DNA of 64,000 bases from Cryptomeria japonica. Taxonomy: Eukaryota > Streptophyta > Pinopsida > Cupressales > Cupressaceae. Where the stretch lies: the NCBI RefSeq assembly GCF_030272615.1, contig NC_081409.1, positions 469,830,573 through 469,894,572 on the forward strand, written 5' to 3'. Numbering within the stretch: the stretch's first letter is position 1; the number at the start of each line of letters is the position of its first letter. The notes under the pieces were generated by a model. The model had not been told where the DNA came from. It worked only from the letters and a program-made list of their open reading frames with translations, and ran no database searches. A program made the position numbers and the translations under genes. Positions 56,299 through 64,000 of this stretch are shown here, piece by piece.

Positions 56299-59200
56299 TG
56301 TAATGCCCTGCCAGGAAACCCCGAAGGGATTAAGCCATAACACAAGAATAGAGATGCAATAATTTTTTTTTTTTAAAGTTACACCACATAAGATACAACA
56401 AGATACCAAAGATTCAGATTACATAGCGGAAGACATCAACAACTAACTCCTAAAGAGTTTCCCAATGAGATTACTTAAATATCACAATTCACTTAACTCA
56501 CACAATTAATCCAATAAGCCGATTATCTTAGCAACGAGATAATTCTTAATCAGGATAATTTCTTTCGAAAGATGGAAATATAAATCACAAGCAAAGATTC
56601 ATCATTAAGATCCATTCATAATCTTCATTCAAGCTTTTCATTTAAAATTACAACCCAAACATCTAACATTCTAATACACTAGGATTTCATCATAACATAA
56701 GAGATCTTTCCAAGCATATTTAAATTCCTTAACAACAACTGAGTATAATTCATTACTCTAAGTTACATTCTTTCATATTCCTACTCATTGCATTTTAAAA
56801 GATGATTGCATACTAGCATCAACGATAGATTTCATCTAAACCACTTACGCATTCAACCAACATGCCATTCAAGAAAGAACTGCATATAAACATTTAAAGT
56901 TAATTCCATTTATCCACTTAACCATACTAACATAAGCTAATCATACATGATAAAGCTAAATAAAGGAAACATAAGAGAATACATCACATAACACCATAAT
57001 GATCTCGGAGTTCACCCCTAAAGGGCTACATCTCCGAGTCTGCTCAACTGCAAGACCCCTCTGATAAATAGTAAAGTTAAGAATACAAGAGGTTACTCTA
57101 TACAATCCAGCCATCAAGGCGATACATAAACAATATACAAACGATTGCATCGGTCCATAAATACATAAACGATCCCTGAAAAGAACAGGACCCAGCTGAA
57201 CATAATCAAAGCTAAAACAAGAGTCCAGGAGAGCATCCATAAAACTGAGCCGTCACCACCCAAGGTCTATCATGAAGCTGATACTCATGAGGGCAGAGAC
57301 AAAAGGACGACCCACAAAGGTACTCCTAACAGGACAAAATGACAACACACTAGCGAACGTAGGGACAAGTGTCATCACACAACCTGGTATGGATACCATG
57401 GCAAGTCTTCATAGGTCCCGGCCCCATACACTGGGTTACCCTGGCAACCTAATCCGAGCTTCCAGCCCATCCAAGCCTCATGTGGACCCACACATCCTCT
57501 CGTGAAGACAACGATGGTAGTTTGCCATTTCAGGCCTTCTCACAGCATGTCGAGTCTATGATAGCACTTGTCCCATGTGTGAGGCACATTTATCTTACTT
57601 AGAGATTACATTCTAATCTATTGTTAGGTTATCACTTATTAGACTCACTTTCGACGGGTTACCCAGCAGCCACTTTGGGCGCGGCCCCCAATCGAAAGCC
57701 ACTTTCCCATACGACACTAGACTAAACTCAAACGAACTCAAAAACCAAGGAATAGACATGGTCAGACGAATGGAGTTCAAGAAGAGAGAAACAATCATCT
57801 GGACAACACGACTCAAAGATGAACCCTTACAGACGGTACTCTAACTAGAGACCCGACAAACTAAGGTCAACCACGAATCATCATTCGACACCCACACAAG
57901 GAATATGACCAACTTATGACAACATCACAATACAACAGTCAACTCGGAATCGAGGACTGAAACAGGTACCCCAAGTCAAGCCATATGACAGGGTCCTACT
58001 AAACAAAGCAAAACATGCCATTTCATAATTAAAGGCGAATACAGAAATTAAACTCGCAAGGCAATAATCAAAAATGACAATATTTCCTCAAATTGATTTA
58101 ACATTACAAGTCGATCAAGTTTTCTACAAGATCTAAATTAGATTACAGTTATCTACCTCATCTAGGGATAAGTTGTTCTTGGTTTTCTAACTCTCAAGAT
58201 TCAAAGCATAAACAGACAAATTAAGCCATACTGAGTTTTTAACCAATTCATATTAATAAATCTTAGACAACCATTAATCAACTAAAATAAGATATTTAAT
58301 CTCCAACAAACATCATTAACATAATGGTTCGAAATCAATCTCTACAGATTCATAATTTTCAATCCCAGAAGCATAATACGGATCACGGAATATAAAAATA
58401 TAGAAAGAGAATCTAAATGGAGATAATCATTTCCAAAGCATATCGTTAAATTTCTAATGCCCAACGATAAATATTTCACTACTTTACAATTACTCAAATG
58501 ATATGTTCTACGATAAAATTTAACATCATCAAGTAGTAATTACATCGTATTTCAACGGTTTTCCAATAACATTTTATTCTCTATTATTTTTAAACAATAC
58601 TACCTCAAATAGCCAAATTCCCTGATCAGCTAGAAGGTAAGGTATTAATTTATTAGCTAAGATCAATCAGAGAATAATCGACAATATTAAATTGCAATAT
58701 TACAGTCGTAGAACTTAATTGGATAGAGGGCATAAGTCACGAAATGAAGTTGAATAACAATTAACCTATAACCTCTATTATAAAATTAATCATTATCAAA
58801 CTAACATTTGTGATGATTAATGCCTCCTTAATCAAAATTAAGAACTAATTAAACTTAACATTAAAAACAACTCTCATTAAAATGATATAATATCATATGC
58901 ATTTTTTTTTTTTTAAACTAAAAAAAAATACATTAAAAAAAATGATTTTAAAAACTACGTTTAACACAAACGCGTTTGAAAATGCGGCAAGGGTGGGCCG
59001 TGCCCTAACCCTAGCCATAGGGCAAGGTGTGGGCGGCGCCACTGCGGTGCCCGCAGGTGCCGCGGCGCCCTGCGGCCACCGCAGTGCCACGGCCACAGCA
59101 ACCTACACAACGAGCACGAGGAAAGAACCACACACGGGGAAGCCCAGGGAAAGGGAAAACGAGCGGGGAGAGGGGAGGAGGAGTGGGTGGAGCTCCGCTC

Positions 59201-60659
59201 CCCGCCCTCCAACCCCAAACAAAAGGGTTTTCAACACCCAAACGCCTAGCTCGATGAAGAAGTAATACACAGCGTTGTAATTCAACGCACAGGCTCGAAA
59301 TAAAATTTATATATATATATTTTTTTTTAACACAGTTCGGTATTGATAAAACCAGAATAGCAATGAATTGGTTCGAATTCCATATTTCGGTTCACATACA
59401 AGAGATCCATTTTCCTAAACTTGGAGATATGGGTTTTAAAACATTTCCTCATAGAACAGCAAACCCCATAAGAATTTAAGAAAACACAGTCTCCTAAGGA
59501 GACTTACAATAAAAAATTCCAGAATGGTAGGATTTCACAACCCCCAAATCCAAGATTAAAACTAAAATTCCATTTCAAAAGAATGGAAATACACATACAT
59601 TTAAAAAAAAAACCAAATGGATAAACAACTCCTACCTGATCTCGCATTCCTGGCAAGATCTGACGAAGAACCCCAATCTTCAGCTCCCAAATCCCTCTTC
59701 TCCATCCAAAATCCTCCAATTTCATCTCCAACATATTTTCCAACCAAAAATTCTCCAAAATGACCATCTCCCCAATTTTCCCCAAATTTGGGTTATATGG
59801 AAGAGTTGACCCCATAAATTCCATTTTTGGAATAAAAATTCTTATTTACAATTAATTCTCAAAATTTAATCCTTTCTAACTATCACAACAAATAACTTGT
59901 TTTTCGATTAAAAATCAATTTTCTCATTAATCCAATTTAACCTTTCAAATTTCAGAATCCAACAGAATGCAATTACATCTCTTGCGATTAAATACCAAAC
60001 TTTCTTTTTCAACAGTATATATAAAATGCATTAAATATTCACGATCAGCCATTTAATTGAACTTATTCCCAATCTAAAATGAGTAATCCAAAATCATGAA
60101 AATCGCATAACGAAATACCCGATTAATTTAATCCATAAATCTCTAATGCACAAATACATATTTACTCAAAATAATTACTACAGACTAATTAATCAATTTA
60201 TCCATACACACCAAGCATGCAAACCGAGAAGGTCAACCAAACAGACGACTTGCAAACCCAAACAAAAAGGGATTACCGACGACGACTGGCGATGCTCACT
60301 GGAGCACGACTAAGGTCAACTAGGGTCTTACGACCACCTAATCCAACTCTAAGGATTAAAAAGAGGCACACTCAAACCTACACACCCAGGTGAAGCCGAA
60401 CCTCGCACTCATGCAGTGTTGCACCTGAAATCTCTTGCAACCAAAGATCATACATGCATACATATATAATAACTTAATGAAAGGGTTAGCTCAATATTAA
60501 TACCACGAAATAGGTACACTAACAACTTGCATACAACTAGTGTGAAAATCACATCAATAGCTATGCGTTAAATCAACCATCTGACTATAATCATTATATT
60601 AAGATAAACTAATCAAGATTAAACCAAGGTTAGAAGTAGATTAGGGCAGGGGTACTACA
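56299..60659 (-). mobile_element. Solo LTR B inserted in LTR A
   Basis: 4,361 bp from TGTAATGCCCTGCC to GGTACTACA, flanked by the 5-bp duplication CGCTA (56294-56298 and 60660-60664). LTR A sequence continues on both sides. No PBS, PPT or coding interior is present, so it is a solo LTR left by recombination. It is collinear with LTR A (shared ACATCTCYGRGTCTGCTCAA and CCATCAAGGCGA blocks) and is given minus strand by analogy with A. Confidence 0.9.
58970..59225. repeat. GC-rich island in solo LTR B
   Basis: Island rich in GCGGC and CpG (GGGCGGCGCCACTGCGGTGC), bounded on the right by CAACCCCAAACAAA as in LTR A (CTAGCCCCAAACAAA). The sequence inside differs from the island in A. Confidence 0.8.
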
Positions 60660-60664
60660 CGCTA

Positions 60665-61056
60665 CAAATATAAATAGAGCGATCTTTTTAATTAATGATT
60701 ATACACATAAAAGAAACCTATTTATTTTAATTCCTCAACTACTAATGTGTAAAGGAACACATTAAATCAAATTAAATACTTAGGACAAAATACTCAATTT
60801 TTTACCACACGCAAGGCACACAAACTAAGAAACCCAACCAAATACATGACTCGCAAACCCAAACGAAAAGGAAAACTGACGGACCATAGGTGACGCTCAC
60901 TTGAGCATGACTAGGGTAGACTGAGGCTTTTATGACCAGCTAACCCAAATTCTAAGGATGAAAGAGTTATACTCAACCCTGCGAATCCAGGTGAAGATGA
61001 ACCTCGCACCTCGATGGTACTGTACCTACAATCTCCTGCAACCAAGAGTCACACTA

Positions 61057-61058
<2 letters not shown>
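60665..61058 (-). repeat. LTR A continuation after solo LTR B
   Basis: Resumes with CAAATATAAATAG and runs to the (AT)n tract, parallel to the last part of LTR B (GATTACCGACGACGACTGGC against GAAAACTGACGGACCATAGG, then GCTCACT-GAGCA). Confidence 0.8.

Positions 61059-61127
<69 letters not shown>
61059..61127. repeat. (AT)n microsatellite
   Basis: About 34 uninterrupted AT units in LTR A. LTR B has only a short CATACATATATAATAAC at the equivalent point (60457), so the run expanded after the two LTRs diverged. Confidence 0.95.
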
Positions 61128-61131
<4 letters not shown>

Positions 61132-61346
61132 GAAAGTGTTAGCTCGAGATTAATAACAAGAATCAGGAGAACAATTAAACTTACATAAGAATCGATGTGA
61201 AAGCACATTAACATGTATGTACAATAATCACAATATTTGACTACAACATTACATAATGGTTAATCAACCATCCAAGAATGCCACATAGAAAAAGTCAACC
61301 AAGGTTAAACTGGTTTTACAAAGTTGACTAGGGTAGGGGCACTACA

Positions 61347-64000
61347 TCCTCCCCCCCTAGGCTTCGACTTACTCCCAGAAGTCGTAAGGCACGCAACACG
61401 TATTAGCCCTGAAACTCAATTAACAATTATCAATTTTCACATATAAATATTTTCACAAACAATTAAAATATTATTGCTAAATCCTTTACGAATGTCATTA
61501 TCCATTGACAAGATACATCTAAATCCCTACATTTCTTATAACATTCTGGAGAATTATCAATAGTCATATTAGAGATACAAAAAAATATTCTTCCTTTCAT
61601 TACACCAAATTAAAGCATTGAAAAAGATATGCCACAATTACCATACTCATCTATCAAACATGACAAGAAAACATGCCATCATGATCAATTTCTTTTACCA
61701 ATACATATTTTTACAAAACTTTATTGCATAGAACTAGCTTCAAATATCAATTTCTATAACCAAGTTAACTTTCAATGAATAAGAGCAACGTAAATAACTC
61801 AATTGTTTACACTTTCCAGGCATATAAGAACATTTCCAATGACTATGCCCCATAACATAGTGACAAGTTAACACCATTTAATCCATGATGACACATATTA
61901 ACCATCCATGTTGACTGGAATGCACAACACAAAAGGCCACATGTGAGCATGTCTAATGCTCGGTCAAAGATAACATGCACGATCAACATCTCTATGCCTG
62001 ATCTCAAAACAAATAACATGATCATAAATATCCAACATCTCACTCAAGGGCTTGATGGTGCTAGGGCACACCATAGCAGTGCTACCTTCCATACAAGACC
62101 CTTGTGAACATCCCTTGTTGCATAAGGTGTTTAGCCTCCAAGAGATAGTCACCACTCATAGGTAGGTAGTGGATCTTAGCTGTCTCACAGCCTCACATAC
62201 CCCCATCGTCAAGGTTCCCTACATCTACTTCCTCGTATACACTCAACCAAGACCATCTCCTACATTCTTGGAGAGGAATTCACATTTCAACACAAGACCA
62301 GCATATGGAAACAACAAGGATAAACCAGTTTAGCCACCAAAGTACAGAAGAATAAAGATAATAATCATCAATTCCAATAGTAAGAAAAGAAAATAATTCC
62401 AAAATTGCAACATCAAATCAAGCAAAAGATCGCAAGATCGTGGCTAAACCTTCAAGGTCAAAATAAAATAAATTGCTGGCCCACAAGGAAATAAAATAAA
62501 ATAAAAATATCATAAGTGCACATAACATCACTATGTGACTAGCATCTATCCACCAATGAGAAAGGAAGGAACAATCATCTAGCTATCGTAGTAGCTCATC
62601 ATGTGGTGTGGCCTGGTCACACATCCACATGGCATGGCAGTGTGCACCTCGATATCACCCCGCATCACGTCGTCACGTAGCATGGCTCTACCCTAAACTA
62701 GTCGATAGGCCGCATGGAAATGTCTACTACATCCCGCATCATGTCTCAGCACGGCATGGCAATACTCCAAGCGGAAAATGCATGCAATGGACGTATTCTG
62801 CATGGTAGTGTACCTCACAAAAAAGGGCACACGCAGGTCACACCCCACATAGTGATGTACCTCTTAGGATACTTATTGTAAGCCAGAGGTATACATGGCT
62901 AAGGTCTACCCACAAGTCTACCAACGCTAGTCAATTGGCAGCTCATGTGAAAAATAACATACCTTTCATGAAGACAAGGCAAAATATCCCCCAATAAAAC
63001 CCATCAATCTGCTCAAGGACTGACATCAATATGCTCAAATAAAGGATAGGAATAGGCTAGCACACATGAACCTTATACATTGGTTCATCACAAGGGAAAG
63101 TATTGAGTACACCTATAATACGGTTTCATTACAAAACTATATTTTTCCTCAAAATAGGGAAGCTAAAGTCGCTTCGCATCAACATTACTCGTACGTCATT
63201 CCATATTATTCAAGGAATGGTGACTTCTAATACTACCCCTTCACATACTGACATATCAACAACTCGTGGGTTGGCACTCAGTAAGGAAACAAATAAGCAA
63301 CATCACATAAATAGTATGGTTTCCCATACTCATAAACAAACATATCCTCCATGGTTGATTACTTCACCATCCCATGGGCACACATAGCAAGTACGGGTTT
63401 CTTACAATATACAAGGAATAGCACCATTACTGGTTTAGTCACATTTACGGGGAGTACTTTTCAGTACGCTATCATCTATCCAAGGAAGGTTTTAATTATA
63501 CTTTTCACATGAATAACTGAATAAAGTTTATTCTAGATACAAGTACTAAAATTCTTCTTAACCATTCAAAATTACATAAGGAAATAACATCATTCCGATA
63601 TCTTTCTCAAAATCCACTAAGCATTCGCATTCACATTACTAACTATGCAATTTTCCTTTCTGAAGCTTAAGACTTTCAATTTTTCATAAGAAACCCAAAA
63701 GAAAACATACAATTTCATATGCGTTACAAATATTCTTTTCTTTTAAATGTATGCATTCTTAGTAGCATTTCTATAAATCTTATGATTTAGGCAAAGAGAA
63801 GGAAAGGATATTTTGAAAATCAAACTATTTCTGACAAAGACACAAGATCAACAAGATCACACTACAAGCTAAAATTTATCACTATGTCTAACATTCTAAT
63901 TGCACGGTTTTCATTTCGCTACCATTTTAGGAGGGTGCTAAACAACCTAACATGACATTTCCAATTATTATGGTTGCACAGAATGTTCTAGTTTTCCAAA
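61347..64000 (-). mobile_element. Interior of the element owning LTR A (partial)
   Basis: Begins with a polypurine tract on the minus strand (TAGGGGGGGAGGA) and a stretch shared with D1 next to its PPT (CTAGGCTT, CTTACTCC). The remaining 2.6 kb has no coding frame on either strand: no gag, integrase or RT motif. Repeated words occur (CGCATCA-GTC around 62660 and 62735; loosely GTAYGGTTTC...TAC and CAAGGAA between 63115 and 63490). The other LTR lies beyond the window. Confidence 0.6.

Larger units (their letters stand above)
52575..61346 (-). repeat. LTR A: 3' LTR of a giant-LTR element
   Basis: Starts TGTAATGCTCCGCC and ends GGGCACTACA, followed by a polypurine tract on the minus strand (61347-61358), so it is the 3' LTR of a minus-oriented element that continues past the window. 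LTR sequence is 52575-56298 and 60665-61346 (about 4.4 kb), split by solo LTR B. Its start and PPT resemble D1 but most of the body differs. It contains a 77-bp minisatellite, a GC-rich island and an (AT)n run. Confidence 0.82.

Noticed and set aside
59005-59016. CCCTAACCCTAG resembling plant telomere repeat
   Set aside because: Fewer than two units; chance occurrence in the GC island.
58893-59285. Several overlapping frames up to 122 codons
   Set aside because: Same cause as in LTR A: the GC island suppresses stop codons. Not genes.
60958-61214. Frames with Tyr-Ile repeats on both strands
   Set aside because: Translation of the (AT)n microsatellite.

Overview
The window is plant nuclear DNA made almost entirely of nested, decayed LTR retrotransposons. 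No intact host gene is visible. The evidence is Ty3/gypsy and Ty1/copia-type coding remnants, primer-binding sites complementary to plant initiator tRNA-Met (TGGTATCAGAGC), 5-bp target-site duplications, LTRs over 4 kb long, and insertions up to three levels deep. A large-genome land plant, perhaps a gymnosperm, fits best; that is an inference and no marker gene proves it.

Layout. 1-~11850 (minus): a Ty3/gypsy element leaving the left edge (RT/RNase H at 1-1142, gag-protease at 8701-10348, 5' LTR from 10398). It is split by element C1 (1143-8700), which is itself split by a solo LTR (4575-5490). ~11870-14193: a truncated inverted copia-type LTR beside the 3' end and LTR of a plus-strand copia-type element. 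14194-18026: unassigned DNA with a broken minus-strand gene (16200-17400) and a dense field of GGGATAA/TTATCCC words that resumes after the next insertion. 18027-25388 (plus): element C2. 25500-31062: relics of multi-exon plus-strand genes, one with a SET domain and one resembling a plant En/Spm-type transposase with a 75-nt exon repeated three times; between them lie minus-strand fragments including an RNase H-like stretch. 31063-34620: nothing firmly assignable. 34621-52574: a 359-bp tandem repeat interrupted by D1 (35157-52374), a gag-only element with 4.15-kb LTRs, whose right LTR contains a full-length but defective gypsy chromovirus (43606-50950). 52575-61346: a related giant LTR (LTR A) containing a solo LTR (B, 56299-60659, TSD CGCTA). 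61347-64000: non-coding interior of the element that owns LTR A.

The best candidate for something undescribed is the shared design of C1 and C2. Both have copia-type LTRs, PBS and PPT but no protease, integrase, RT or RNase H. Each carries ORF1 (coiled coil plus several CCHC knuckles, no recognisable capsid domain) and a second, roughly 1,050-codon ORF2 of unknown function. ORF2 starts MASSS, has conserved N-terminal motifs, a Lys-rich middle and a coiled-coil end, and TATA-like boxes lie upstream of it. The two copies are strongly diverged yet collinear, which points to an old family propagated in trans that carries its own second gene.
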